From assembly GCA_029268065.1 (NCBI GenBank), contig JAJUHC010000010.1:1-64000 (forward strand): a stretch of DNA of 64,000 bases, given 5' to 3'. The DNA is from Clostridiales bacterium (GTDB taxonomy: Bacteria > Bacillota > Clostridia > Oscillospirales > Oscillospiraceae). The position numbers were made by a program, and so were the translations under genes. Below are positions 1-7,956 of the stretch, in pieces. Under the pieces are notes generated by a model. It was not told where the DNA came from. It saw nothing but the letters and a program-made list of their open reading frames with translations, and ran no database searches. Each line of letters starts with the position of its first letter. Position 1 is the first letter of the stretch.

Positions 1-497
1 CCGCCTTTCTGCCCGGCACTGCGGGGCTGATGTGCGTTGCGCCGGGGACACTTGCGGCTCCGGCGCTTTAACCCACATGGTTTACGACCCCATAGCTCAC
101 ACCTCGTTTTTTGCGAGAAATCAAGCCGTATTCACAGCAGACCCACTAAGCGCGAAATGCGCCGCATAAAGGCAAGGCAGTCTGCCGCAGAATCGCGGCG
201 AAATCGTGTAATACACCTGCCGCTGCGCGGCGCAGGGGCGCGCTGAAGCGGAAAAGTACCTCAAAAGCCTCGGCGACGCGCTGAACCGGAGGCTCGGCCG
301 TCGCTTGGCTCTGCAATACGCTTTGTGTGAGGGACGTCAGGAGCGCCGCGGGCGTTTGTATGCTTTTAATTCGCAGAACACCTTGCGCGCATGCTTAAGC
401 CACGCCTGGCGAGGGCTTCCGGCGTATGGCGGCAATCGCTTCCCATGCGGCCGGAAGTGCCGATTACGCAGCTAATCTTATAATTGGTGTGAGTTAA
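1..497. other. degenerate region without a supportable gene
   Basis: No reading frame here has a credible start, ribosome site and recognisable family. Frame 2 on the plus strand is open from about 179 to a stop at 473-475 and reads as a basic, Arg-rich stretch, but it has no start. A second frame-2 stretch ends near 171. This could be the eroded end of a gene lying off the left edge, or non-coding DNA. The base composition is richer in G+C than the NUDIX remnant that follows. Confidence 0.4.
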
Positions 498-971
498 ATG
501 AAAGTCAGAAGGTCAAGCAGAGCGATTATACTAAATCCGGAGAACAGGATTTTTCTGTTTAAATTCGATTTTGCAATGCTTTCAGAACGCAAGACGTTAT
601 GGGTCACACCCGGCGGTGGAGTCGAACATGACGAAAGTTTCGAACAGGCATTAGCCAGAGAATTGTATGAAGAGATAGGTCTTGAAGCGAATGGCGGCTA
701 CAAATGGATTTATTACAGAAATAAGCTGTTTACCACCAAGTCGGGGGAAAAGTTTATTTCAGAAGAACGGTATTATCTTGTAAAAACTGGGCATTCGAAT
801 ACGAACTTTAAAAACATGACCGATATTGAGTAAAAGCTGACGAAAGATTGGAAGTGGTGGTCGGTTGAAGAGATAATGAATTCTTCTGATTTGTTTTTTG
901 CTGATAATCTTGGCGAAGAGCTTTCAAAGATAATTGATGGCTGCATACCGGAAGAACCTGCTGAGATCTGA
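498..971 (+). pseudogene. NUDIX hydrolase interrupted by an in-frame TAA
   Basis: NUDIX proteins hydrolyse nucleoside diphosphates linked to another moiety. The NUDIX box is intact at residues 36-60 and fits G-x5-E-x7-R-E-x-x-E-E-x-G, ending RELYEEIGL. Translation stops at TAA 831-833 after 111 residues, where most family members run to about 140-160. The same frame stays open after the stop to TGA 969-971, and its product (starting KLTKDWKWWSVEEIM) is the usual NUDIX C-terminal tail, so a single nonsense change explains the break. The catalytic box lies upstream of the stop, so a truncated protein might keep activity. The gene is more AT-rich than the DNA before it and has no operon partner. 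Confidence 0.75.
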
Positions 972-1217
972 CCGATTCCGGGCTTAGGCTGAACCGGATT
1001 TTATTGCAAGCGCCCCATTTTTTCTTCAGAGCGTCCGAGACGAATAATAATCCCGGCAGGCAGAGGAGCTTTGATGTCCCAGCGGAACTCCTCTGCTTGC
1101 CTGTATTTTGCCGAAGGAGGATTCTTAAGCTCCCGCTTTTTATAAAGATTGAATATTTCCATCCGATATATGAATTAGCCCCCTTTGCAAAAGAGGGCTG
1201 GTTTTAGGGTGGTAAAT

Positions 1218-2252
1218 ATGAAACGCATATTAAAAAAAGCATTGATCGCGGCCGTTTTCCTTCTCTCCTTTTCTCTCGCCGCGTCGGCTGCGGAATATGA
1301 ATCGGGCTGGGGGAAAGGACTTGACGGCAGGGAGGTTGAGGCGCGGGCTTTTCTGAAAAATACCGCGCAAAGGATTTGCGGCCCGGCAGACAGCGACTAT
1401 GAAAAGGTCAGAAAACTGAATGAATATGTATGTCAGAAGGCCGATTACGATTACAGCAATAATTCCCGCAGTATTTCGGACTTTGTCTATAACGGAAGGG
1501 CTATCTGTTCGGGTTACGCCGAAACGCTTGCCTATTTGCTGGACTGTGTAAACGTGAAAAATTTTACGATAACATCCTATGTGTATGCGGAGGACAATTC
1601 AAAAACCCTGCATATATGGAATGCGGTTTATATTGACGGGAAGTGGCTGCACGTTGACCCTACATGGAACGACGCGACCAGGAATCCGTCAAATCCAAAC
1701 GGGAATTACTTTTTAGTCAGCGGAGATGAAATCTTCGCAAACAGGGAGAAGCCGTCGCTTGCCACAACGCAAGACTACGACAGCTTTTATAATTTCATCA
1801 GGACCGCAGAGGTGTCATTCAAGGCGGGCGAAGCTCCCAAAATAAGCAAATACAGCAGTCAGGAGCCCACTCAAAATTATAAGGCCGAAAAGCAGGATGC
1901 CGCGGCTTCGGGGCGGTTTGCCAAAAATATAAAAGCTTTTGCGATGCAGGACGGCATAGTTTTCGCGCCGCCGCGCGACATCGCGTTCGCTCTGGGAGGA
2001 TATGTCAAGGAGAGCGGCGGCACGGTGAGCGTAATTCTCGGCACCCGCACCTTGGTTATGAGAGAGGACAGCAGAGACGCGATGATAGACGGCGAGAACT
2101 TCGTCTTTGACCTGCCTCCTCAAACTGTCGACGGCATATTTATGGTTCCCGTACGCACGGCGTTTGAAAGGCTGGGCGCTAGTGTGAGATATGACGAGAC
2201 TGCCTCTGAAGTCACCATCCGCTTTGATCCTCACATATCCGGAAGCAATTAG
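1218..2252 (+). CDS. secreted transglutaminase-like protein with copper-amine-oxidase-N-like domain
   Basis: The product has 344 residues. The start at ATG 1218 follows GGGTGG and gives a clear signal peptide (MKRILKKALIAAVFLLSFSL, cleavage near ASA-AE). Residues about 90-190 carry the transglutaminase/protease-like core: Cys in GRAICSGYAET, His in LHIWNAVY and Asp in WLHVDPTWND, in the order Cys-His-Asp expected for the triad. The last 110 residues resemble the copper amine oxidase N-terminal domain (PVRTAFERLGASVRYDE), a wall- or polymer-associated module common in secreted clostridial proteins. Family knowledge suggests cleavage or cross-linking of envelope peptides; the substrate is unknown. 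It appears monocistronic, with a strong hairpin 14 bases after the stop. An in-frame upstream start at 1185 would add 11 residues but has no ribosome site. Confidence 0.8.
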   Translation: MKRILKKALIAAVFLLSFSLAASAAEYESGWGKGLDGREVEARAFLKNTAQRICGPADSDYEKVRKLNEYVCQKADYDYSNNSRSISDFVYNGRAICSGYAETLAYLLDCVNVKNFTITSYVYAEDNSKTLHIWNAVYIDGKWLHVDPTWNDATRNPSNPNGNYFLVSGDEIFANREKPSLATTQDYDSFYNFIRTAEVSFKAGEAPKISKYSSQEPTQNYKAEKQDAAASGRFAKNIKAFAMQDGIVFAPPRDIAFALGGYVKESGGTVSVILGTRTLVMREDSRDAMIDGENFVFDLPPQTVDGIFMVPVRTAFERLGASVRYDETASEVTIRFDPHISGSN

Positions 2253-2266
2253 ACCTCCTAATAAAT

Positions 2267-2304
2267 CCGAGGGGCCCGGCAGTAAACGCTGCCGGGCCCC
2301 TCGG
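2267..2304 (+). terminator. 16-bp perfect hairpin after the transglutaminase gene
   Basis: CCGAGGGGCCCGGCAG at 2267-2282 pairs perfectly with 2289-2304 across a six-base loop. No U-run follows (ACTGTAGAC), so it may act as a strong transcript-end stem or an imperfect intrinsic terminator separating this gene from the next promoter. Confidence 0.7.
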
Positions 2305-2395
2305 ACTGTAGACAAACATGAATTTAAAAATGATATAACATCAAAAAAACATTTTTCCGGCATAATGTACGCCGAAAAAATACATCAAAAGGTTA

Positions 2396-2423
2396 TTGAC
2401 ATATGTCAGAAACCGCGTATAAT
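2396..2423 (+). promoter_or_regulatory. consensus sigma-A promoter with palindrome at -35
   Basis: TTGACA (2396-2401), 16 bases, then TATAAT (2418-2423), both perfect matches. The palindrome GACATATGTC (2398-2407) overlaps the -35 box and is a plausible operator. The HTH protein encoded first in the operon is the obvious candidate to bind it, which is inference. Confidence 0.75.
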
Positions 2424-2470
2424 GCTAATCGTAAGCAGCATATGCCGGAAACGAAAAGGATGTGAACAAT

Positions 2471-2905
2471 ATGCCGAGACCCCGAAAATGGAGAAAGGTT
2501 TGCTGCCTTCCGGACAGCAGCCGCTTCGGTCCGCTTGACTGCCCGGCAGATGCGGCGAGCGCGGTGAATATGACCGTTGACGAATACGAGTCTATAAGAC
2601 TGATCGATCTGGAAGGCTTTACGCAGGAAGAGTGCGCCAATCATATGAACATATCCCGCACGACGGTTCAAGGGATCTATGACGAGGCGAGAAGAAAGCT
2701 TGCCGAGTCCTTGGTAAACGGAAAAGTGCTCTGGATAGAAGGCGGAGAATACCGGCTTTGCGACGGCAGAGGGAACGGCTGCGGGGGTGGCGGCTGCCGG
2801 CGGCACAGATGCGGCAGAGGCCTTGCGGGGAATCTTGAAGGCGAAAATAATATCAGTTCAACCAGGACGGAGGATTTGGATGAGAATAGCGATACCGGTC
2901 GATGA
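2471..2905 (+). CDS. DUF134 (UPF0251) helix-turn-helix protein
   Basis: 144 residues. The family typically opens MPRP(K/R) with an early Cys pair, as here (MPRPRKWRKVCCLP). ATG 2471 was chosen because AAGGA lies 10 bases upstream; the in-frame GTG 2462 sits directly against that site. Residues about 40-80 form a sigma-70 region-4-like HTH (EYESIRLIDLEGFTQEECA, then an ISRTTVQGIYDEARRK recognition helix). The C-terminus is a Gly/Cys/His-rich tail (GNGCGGGGCRRHRCGRG) that could bind metal. DUF134 genes usually neighbour NifX/MinD-ferredoxin clusters, as here. It is first behind a consensus promoter with a palindrome, so autoregulation in response to metal or Fe-S status is likely but unproven. 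Confidence 0.85.
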   Translation: MPRPRKWRKVCCLPDSSRFGPLDCPADAASAVNMTVDEYESIRLIDLEGFTQEECANHMNISRTTVQGIYDEARRKLAESLVNGKVLWIEGGEYRLCDGRGNGCGGGGCRRHRCGRGLAGNLEGENNISSTRTEDLDENSDTGR

Positions 2906-3245
2906 ACAAAGCATGGAGTCAGGCGTATGCCCATCCTTTGGGCGCGCTCCGTATTTCCTCTTTTACAATACCGTCACAGAGGAAAGCTATTACCTCGACA
3001 ACGGAGCGGTGGCGAGCCAGGGAGGCGCGGGGATACGAGCGGCGCAGGTAATAGCGGATCACGGAGCAGGCGTGCTTATCACTCCGCGCTGCGGAGAAAA
3101 TGCGGAGGAAGTACTGCGCAGGTCAGAGGTTTTGATATACAAATCGATTCCCGGAACAGCCAAACAGAATATTGATGCCTACGAAGCCGAACAGCTTGTT
3201 TTGCTCAGCGATTTTCACCCGGGATTTCATGGTCATGAAAAATAG
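2880..3245 (+). CDS. NifX/NifB-family dinitrogenase iron-molybdenum cofactor biosynthesis protein
   Basis: 121 residues. It starts at ATG 2880 after GGAGG and overlaps the DUF134 gene by 26 bases in another frame, indicating translational coupling. The fold is the RNase-H-like NifX/NafY/NifB-C domain: N-terminal strand MRIAIPVDE, the SFGRAPYFLFYN strand, GAGIRAAQVIADHGAGVLIT and the late ALTGxR-like turn. No nitrogenase genes are visible. In anaerobes without nitrogenase these proteins accompany MinD-ferredoxin ATPases, and a role carrying or sensing a metal-sulfur cluster is inferred. A second NifX domain is encoded near the end of the operon. Confidence 0.85.
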   Translation: MRIAIPVDEQSMESGVCPSFGRAPYFLFYNTVTEESYYLDNGAVASQGGAGIRAAQVIADHGAGVLITPRCGENAEEVLRRSEVLIYKSIPGTAKQNIDAYEAEQLVLLSDFHPGFHGHEK

Positions 3246-4113
3246 CGGCGTGAGAATCGCCGTGCTGAGCGGCAAGGGCGGCGCGGGCAAAACTCTGCTT
3301 TCCGTCAATCTGGCGGCAGCCGCCGGAAAATCCGTATATATCGACTGCGACGTTGAGGAGCCTAACGGACATCTTTTTTTCAAGCCACAAATAGCGAGAG
3401 AAAACGATGTTACGGTGAAGGTGCCGTTCGTCACCGAAAGCCTTTGCAGCGGCTGCCGCAAGTGCGTCGATTTCTGCAAATTCAACGCGCTTGCCTTTAT
3501 AAAAAGCAAGCCCTACGTTTTTGAGGAGGTATGCCATTCCTGCGGCGGCTGTATGCTGCTGTGTCCCCAAAATGCAATTGCCGAGAGAAATAAGGCCGTC
3601 GGAAAAGAGCTGGAGGGCGTGTCGCAAAATGTGACGGTGAAAACCGGGATTTTGAATACCGGAGAAGCGTCGGGCGTTCCTATCATTAAAAAGCTCCTCG
3701 AAGCATGCTGCGACTGCGGAGAGCCGGTTTTCATTGATTGCCCTCCCGGCAGCGCCTGCATTGTGATGGAAAGTATCCGGGATGCGGATTATTGCATACT
3801 TGTTGCCGAACCCACGGTATTCGGAGCGCATAATCTCGGCATGGTCTTCGATTTGGTCAGACTATTCAAAAAGCCGTACGGAGTTGTGCTGAACAAGTGC
3901 CTTGAGGGCGAAAACCCGGCGGAGCAATTCTGCGCCGAGCATAAAGCGCGCGTATTGGGGCGGATACCGTTTGACAGCGAGCTCGGGATGCTGAGCTCAG
4001 AGGCGAGAATTGCTGTGAGGGAAAGCGAACGGTTCGGGGCCTTATTCTCCAATTTGCTTAAAACCGTGATGAAGGAGGTGCGGCATGAAGCAGCTTCTTA
4101 TACTCAGCGGTAA
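3235..4113 (+). CDS. MinD-superfamily ATPase with inserted ferredoxin domain (copy 1)
   Basis: About 292 residues. The deviant Walker A motif LSGKGGAGKTLLS near the N-terminus marks a SIMIBI/MinD-type P-loop ATPase. Residues about 65-125 hold two 4Fe-4S motifs (CSGCRKCVDFCKFNA and CHSCGGCMLLCPQNA). The C-terminal half has the ATPase switch region (FIDCPPGSACIVMES) and a VVLNKC base motif. ATG 3235 was chosen because it lies next to the Walker strand; ATG 3229 or GTG 3250 are possible, and none has a strong ribosome site, so coupling to the NifX gene (overlap 11 bases) is likely. Such paired proteins are thought to use ATP to load or move Fe-S or mixed-metal clusters. Confidence 0.88.
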   Translation: MKNSGVRIAVLSGKGGAGKTLLSVNLAAAAGKSVYIDCDVEEPNGHLFFKPQIARENDVTVKVPFVTESLCSGCRKCVDFCKFNALAFIKSKPYVFEEVCHSCGGCMLLCPQNAIAERNKAVGKELEGVSQNVTVKTGILNTGEASGVPIIKKLLEACCDCGEPVFIDCPPGSACIVMESIRDADYCILVAEPTVFGAHNLGMVFDLVRLFKKPYGVVLNKCLEGENPAEQFCAEHKARVLGRIPFDSELGMLSSEARIAVRESERFGALFSNLLKTVMKEVRHEAASYTQR

Positions 4114-4978
4114 GGGCGGCACCGGCAAAACGACCGTTGCCAGCGCTTTTATCAGGCTCTCGGAGGCAAAAGCCTATGCCGATTGCGATATCGACGCGCC
4201 AAACCTTCATCTTATCATGGGACAGGCCGCCGCGCCGAAACGGGCGGACTATTACGGGATGCCGAAGGCTGAAATAGACGCTGAAAAGTGCGTCGGATGC
4301 GGAAGATGCAGGGAAAACTGCCGTTTCGACGCAATTTCCTGCGGGAAGGGCTATAAGGTTGACCTCTTCTCCTGCGAGGGCTGCGGTGTTTGTGAAGCCG
4401 TCTGCCCTGCTGGTGCCGCGTCCTTAAAACCCGCCGCCGCCGGAGAACTGACGCTGTATGCCGACGAAAACAAGGTCTTTTCCACGGCACAGCTGAAAAT
4501 GGGGAGCGGCACCTCGGGAAAGCTCGTAACCGAAGTCAAGAAACAGATGAAAACCGCGGCAAGGCCGGACGCCAAGCTGGCTGTCATCGACGGCTCTCCC
4601 GGCATAGGCTGTCCGGTAATTGCGTCTCTCAGCGGCGTGAACCTGGCTTTAATCGTTGCGGAGCCTTCGATTTCGGGAATCAGCGACATGGAGCGCATAT
4701 TGAAAACCGCCGAAACCTTTAAGACAAAGGTAGGCGTTTGCATAAACAAGTTTGACACAAACCTTGCTAATACCGAAAAAATCGAGGAGTTCTGCCGAGC
4801 AAAAGCTCTGCCGTTCACAGGCAGGATACCGTATGACCGGGAAGCGGTAAAAGCGGTCAACAGCGGACAGACAATAGCGGATATCGAATGTCCTTCAGGT
4901 TATGCCGTAAGAGAGGTATTCAGCAGAACTATGAGGCTGCTTTTTATTGAAAGTGATGGTGCCGACGCATGCTTGTAA
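4085..4978 (+). CDS. MinD-superfamily ATPase with inserted ferredoxin domain (copy 2)
   Basis: 297 residues, starting 29 bases before the end of copy 1 behind AAGGAGGTG. Walker A is LSGKGGTGKTTVASAF. The ferredoxin insert at about residues 60-115 has CVGCGRCRENCRFDA and CEGCGVCEAVCPAGA, each able to hold a 4Fe-4S cluster. The switch motif is VIDGSPGIGCPV. The two ATPases are clearly paralogous but diverged and probably form a heterodimer, as paired copies of this family usually co-occur. Position between NifX and Mrp supports a role in cluster assembly or electron-gated metal transfer. The exact client is unknown. Confidence 0.88.
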   Translation: MKQLLILSGKGGTGKTTVASAFIRLSEAKAYADCDIDAPNLHLIMGQAAAPKRADYYGMPKAEIDAEKCVGCGRCRENCRFDAISCGKGYKVDLFSCEGCGVCEAVCPAGAASLKPAAAGELTLYADENKVFSTAQLKMGSGTSGKLVTEVKKQMKTAARPDAKLAVIDGSPGIGCPVIASLSGVNLALIVAEPSISGISDMERILKTAETFKTKVGVCINKFDTNLANTEKIEEFCRAKALPFTGRIPYDREAVKAVNSGQTIADIECPSGYAVREVFSRTMRLLFIESDGADACL

Positions 4979-5799
4979 GGGTCTTATCGGAAAACACCAG
5001 TTCATCGGGGAAGCTTGACAGCGAGCACGGACTGAGCCTTTATATTGAAACCGGCACCCACAAAATACTGTTCGACACTGGCGCGAGCGGCCTTTTTGCT
5101 GAAAACGCCGAGAAGCTCGGCGCCGATTTAAGAGTAATTGATTTCGCCGTGCTTTCTCACGGTCACTATGACCACGGCGGGGGACTGAAAGCTTTTCTCG
5201 GTATAAACGGCAAGGCTAAGGTTTTTGTGCATCAGAAGGCGTTTGAAGGGCATTACGCCAACAGACCTGGAGGAACTAAGGAATATATCGGCTTGGACGA
5301 AGCTCTGCTGCCGAACGGGCGCTTTGTATTTTGCTGCGACAGCCTTGTAATTTACGAGGGACTCGAGCTGCTTTCCGGCGTCAGGGCGGAAAGGCTTGTC
5401 CCGTCGGGAAACTCGGATTTGCTTTTGAAGGTCGGCGGCACCTATGTAAGGGACGACTTCGCGCATGAGCAAAGCCTGATTATAAGCGAAAACGGCAAGA
5501 CCCTGCTGATAGCGGGATGCGCTCACAACGGAATAGTCAATATCTTAGAAAAGTTCAAAGCGGAAAAGGGCGCCTATCCGGATTACGTTATAGGAGGCTT
5601 TCATCTTTACGATCGCGGGAGCGGGCAAAACGAGGCGCCGGAAACAGTTGATGAAATCGGCAAATACCTGTTGGGCACCGGGTCGCAATATTACACCTGC
5701 CACTGTACGGGCATCGAATCCTATAAGCGTCTGAAGGCGATTATGGAGGATAATATAAGCTATATTTCCACCGGAGATATGTTTACAATTCAAATGTAA
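4969..5799 (+). CDS. metallo-beta-lactamase-fold hydrolase
   Basis: 276 residues, overlapping the previous gene by 10 bases. The N-terminal half has ILFDTGASGLF and the metal-binding signature SHGHYDHGGG (H-x-H-x-D-H), followed later by AGCAHNGIVNI and the late His in GGFHLY. This arrangement matches the archaeal-type MBL subfamily annotated as 7,8-dihydropterin-6-methyl-4-(beta-D-ribofuranosyl)-aminobenzene-5-phosphate synthase-like; that activity should not be assumed in a bacterium. It regularly accompanies the MinD-ferredoxin/NifX cluster. It is probably a cytoplasmic zinc or iron hydrolase or a metal sensor; its substrate is unknown. Confidence 0.8.
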   Translation: MLVRVLSENTSSSGKLDSEHGLSLYIETGTHKILFDTGASGLFAENAEKLGADLRVIDFAVLSHGHYDHGGGLKAFLGINGKAKVFVHQKAFEGHYANRPGGTKEYIGLDEALLPNGRFVFCCDSLVIYEGLELLSGVRAERLVPSGNSDLLLKVGGTYVRDDFAHEQSLIISENGKTLLIAGCAHNGIVNILEKFKAEKGAYPDYVIGGFHLYDRGSGQNEAPETVDEIGKYLLGTGSQYYTCHCTGIESYKRLKAIMEDNISYISTGDMFTIQM

Positions 5800-5812
5800 G
5801 GAGTCAAAAGCA

Positions 5813-6661
5813 ATGAGCGAAAACTGCAACCAGAACTGCAGCGGCTGCGGAGAAAACTGCGCTGACAGAAAAGAAGCAAGAACCGACTTCAGAGAGAAGC
5901 CGCATGAGCTGAGCAATATCAAAAAGGTAATCGGCGTCGTAAGCGGTAAGGGCGGCGTCGGGAAATCCTCGGTCACTTCAATGCTTGCCGTTACCATGAA
6001 TAGGCTGGGCTATAAGGTCGCTATCCTGGACGCGGACGTGACGGGGCCGTCGATCCCGAAGGCGTTCGGCATCAAGGAGAGACCCGAGGGCAGCGATTAC
6101 GGCCTTTACCCACCCAAAAGCAAAACCGGGATTGAGATAATGTCGATTAACCTGCTTTTAGACAACGACACCGATCCGGTTATTTGGAGAGGTCCTATCC
6201 TCGGCAATACGGTGAAGCAGTTTTGGACGGACGTCATTTGGGGCGAAGTGGATTATATGTTCATCGACATGCCTCCCGGAACAGGCGACGTCCCCCTAAC
6301 TGTATTCCAATCCCTGGCTGTTGACGGAATCATAATCGTTACCTCGCCGCAGGAGCTTGTGTCGATGATTGTGACGAAGGCGGTTAAGATGGCCGAGATG
6401 ATGAAAATCCCCGTTTTCGGTCTGGTTGAGAACATGTCATATTTTAAGTGTCCCGACAACGGAAAGGAATACAAGATATTCGGCGAAAGCCATATCGAAG
6501 AAATTGCCGAAAGGCATAATCTCAAGGTCCTTGCAAAGCTCCCGATAGACCCGAGGATCTCAGCCGCCTGCGATAAGGGGATAATCGAGCTTTTTGAAGG
6601 CGACTGGTTCGGGCCGCTCTCAAAAGCACTGGAAGAAAGCGAAGCAAAAGGCCTTGAGTAA
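5813..6661 (+). CDS. mrp: Mrp/NBP35-family iron-sulfur scaffold ATPase
   Basis: 282 residues. It opens with a Cys-rich leader (CNQNCSGCGENC at residues 4-15), as in NBP35-type Mrp proteins, followed by deviant Walker A VSGKGGVGKSSVTS, the ADVTGPSIPKAFG motif diagnostic of Mrp/ApbC, and DMPPGTGDVPL. A CxxC-like site appears late (YFKCPDNGKEY retains only one Cys, so the usual CPxC pair is modified). The start at ATG 5813 has GGAG upstream. Mrp proteins hold a transferable 4Fe-4S cluster and deliver it to apo-targets. It lies in the middle of the metal-cluster operon, 13 bases after the MBL gene. Confidence 0.9.
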   Translation: MSENCNQNCSGCGENCADRKEARTDFREKPHELSNIKKVIGVVSGKGGVGKSSVTSMLAVTMNRLGYKVAILDADVTGPSIPKAFGIKERPEGSDYGLYPPKSKTGIEIMSINLLLDNDTDPVIWRGPILGNTVKQFWTDVIWGEVDYMFIDMPPGTGDVPLTVFQSLAVDGIIIVTSPQELVSMIVTKAVKMAEMMKIPVFGLVENMSYFKCPDNGKEYKIFGESHIEEIAERHNLKVLAKLPIDPRISAACDKGIIELFEGDWFGPLSKALEESEAKGLE

Positions 6662-7478
6662 GCATTCGGATTATGCGAAGGAGCTGTTCAAAAGGGGCTA
6701 TAATTGTTCGCAGTCGGTTTTTTCCGCGTTTTGCGATGAAACCCTGCTTGATTTCGAAGACGCGCTGAGAATTTCGTCGCCTTTTGGCGGGGGCATGGGA
6801 AGGCTTCGGGAGGTATGCGGGGCGGTCAGCGGCATGTTTATGGTTGTCGGCGTGAAATACGGTTATACCGACCCGGCCGATAAAGCGAAAAAGTCGGAAC
6901 ATTACAAGCTGATACAAGCGTTGGCTAAGCGGTTTGAGGACAAGAATAAATCCATTATTTGCAGAGAGCTGCTGGAACTTTCCTCAAAATCCGACTCTCC
7001 CGTTCCGGAGGACAGGACAGAAGCCTATTATAAGGAGCGCCCCTGCGCGGAACTGGTCGAATATGCCGCGGAAATACTGGACGAATACATCCAAATGAGA
7101 AAAATGGAGGAAAAACATATGATGAAAATCGCAGTTGCCGCCGAGGGAAAAAACGTGACGGAGCATTTCGGCCATTGCGTCAATTTCCTGATTTACGATG
7201 TTGAAAACGGCAAGATAACGAATGAAGAATCAATTCCCAATCCCGGACACAGACCCGGCTTCCTGCCTAATTTCCTTGCGGACCGCGGCGTGAACGTGAT
7301 CATCAGCGGAGGCATGGGCGGAGGAGCTGTCGACATCTTCAACGAAAGGAATGTTGAGGTTGTCGTCGGCGCTTCGGGCGATGCGAAAACGGCGGTCGAA
7401 AACTACCTGAAGGGAGAGCTCAGGACGACCGGCTCCATATGCCACGAGCATCAGCATCACGATGAGTGCGGAAAATAA
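6654..7478 (+). CDS. C_GCAxxG_C_C redox protein fused to NifX-like domain
   Basis: One uninterrupted frame encodes two families. Residues about 1-150 match the putative redox-active C_GCAxxG_C_C family (GYNCSQSVFSAFCDE, FGGGMGR, then REVCGAVSGM, followed by two later Cys in IICRELL and ERPCAELVE). Residues about 156-274 are a NifX-type domain (MMKIAVAAEGKNVTEHFGHC, GGMGGGAVDIF) with a His/Cys tail (CHEHQHHDECGK). TTG 6654 is proposed as the start, overlapping the mrp stop; ATG 6594 is in frame but sits inside mrp without a ribosome site. The junction carries its own GGAGG 8 bases before ATG 7119, so a separate NifX protein may also be made from the same frame. Known NifX-like proteins of this length begin exactly there. 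Confidence 0.75.
   Translation: MSKHSDYAKELFKRGYNCSQSVFSAFCDETLLDFEDALRISSPFGGGMGRLREVCGAVSGMFMVVGVKYGYTDPADKAKKSEHYKLIQALAKRFEDKNKSIICRELLELSSKSDSPVPEDRTEAYYKERPCAELVEYAAEILDEYIQMRKMEEKHMMKIAVAAEGKNVTEHFGHCVNFLIYDVENGKITNEESIPNPGHRPGFLPNFLADRGVNVIISGGMGGGAVDIFNERNVEVVVGASGDAKTAVENYLKGELRTTGSICHEHQHHDECGK
7106..7124 (+). promoter_or_regulatory. internal ribosome site inside the fused frame
   Basis: GGAGG at 7106-7110 precedes tandem in-frame ATG codons at 7119 and 7122 by 8 and 11 bases, at the boundary between the redox domain and the NifX domain. This spacing is ideal, so internal initiation is plausible. Confidence 0.6.
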
Positions 7479-7497
7479 AAAGGGAGTCCGTTCACCG

Positions 7498-7821
7498 ATG
7501 AACTGCCGATTTGAGGAAAATAGAATAACCGCGGTTGACGAAAGCGGAGAAATGATGGCGAAAGCGGATTTCCGCTTCGTTAGCGACGGCGTCGTCGACA
7601 TAACGCATGTATACTCCAATCCGGAGCTGAGAGGCAATGGGGTCGCGGGGCGGCTGATGGAGGCCGCTGTTGAATATTTGAGGAATAACGGCCTGAAAGC
7701 CGTCGCTTCCTGCTCCTACGCGAATTCCTGGCTGCAAAAAAACATGGACCGCTGTTCGGATGTGATTGCCGACGGAAATGATGAACTGCCGAAGGCGTGC
7801 AGAATCGACGGAGAGCATTGA
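7498..7821 (+). CDS. small GNAT-family acetyltransferase (YjdJ type)
   Basis: 107 residues from ATG 7498, which follows GGGAG; ATG 7462 lies within the preceding gene and has no ribosome site. The compact GNAT fold of the YjdJ/GTLF3B group is recognisable: HVYSNPELRGNGVAGRLMEAAVEYL contains the acetyl-CoA pyrophosphate-binding (R/Q)-x-x-G-x-G/A-type loop (here RGNGVA), and ASCSYANSWL forms the last strand. It ends the metal-cluster operon 20 bases after the fusion gene and is followed by a strong terminator. The acceptor substrate is unknown. Confidence 0.8.
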   Translation: MNCRFEENRITAVDESGEMMAKADFRFVSDGVVDITHVYSNPELRGNGVAGRLMEAAVEYLRNNGLKAVASCSYANSWLQKNMDRCSDVIADGNDELPKACRIDGEH

Positions 7822-7854
7822 AATCACGACGCAAACATCTAAAACCGCAGACGG

Positions 7855-7886
7855 GTGCGTGCCGAAAAAGTTTTTCGACACACGCT
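7855..7886. repeat. imperfect short palindrome, related to one at 28481
   Basis: The stretch has GCCGAAAAA facing TTTTTCGAC, resembling the better palindrome GCGTGTCGAAA...TTTCGACACGC at 28481-28507; TTTTCGGCACGCTC recurs at about 41566. A short dispersed repeat is possible, though the pairs are imperfect here. Confidence 0.35.
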
Positions 7887-7888
7887 CA

Positions 7889-7920
7889 GCGAACCCCGGC
7901 TCAAACGAGCCGGGGTTCGC
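7889..7920. terminator. bidirectional hairpin between convergent operons
   Basis: GCGAACCCCGGCTC (7889-7902) pairs perfectly with 7907-7920 around AAAC. It sits between the plus-strand metal-cluster operon and the minus-strand cobalamin operon, so it probably serves both. Confidence 0.75.
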
Positions 7921-7956
7921 CGCTAATCAGATTGGGCAAAACCGTTTGGTTTATAT

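Noticed and set aside
37-246. Open frame at the left edge encoding an Arg-rich product
   Set aside because: No ribosome site, no family, composition typical of a shadow frame in GC-rich DNA.
1004-1207. Frame before the transglutaminase gene
   Set aside because: No ribosome site or family; it overlaps an imperfect inverted repeat and the leader of the next gene.
1815-2363. Long minus-strand frame opposite the transglutaminase gene
   Set aside because: It is a complementary shadow of a well-supported gene and spans its terminator.
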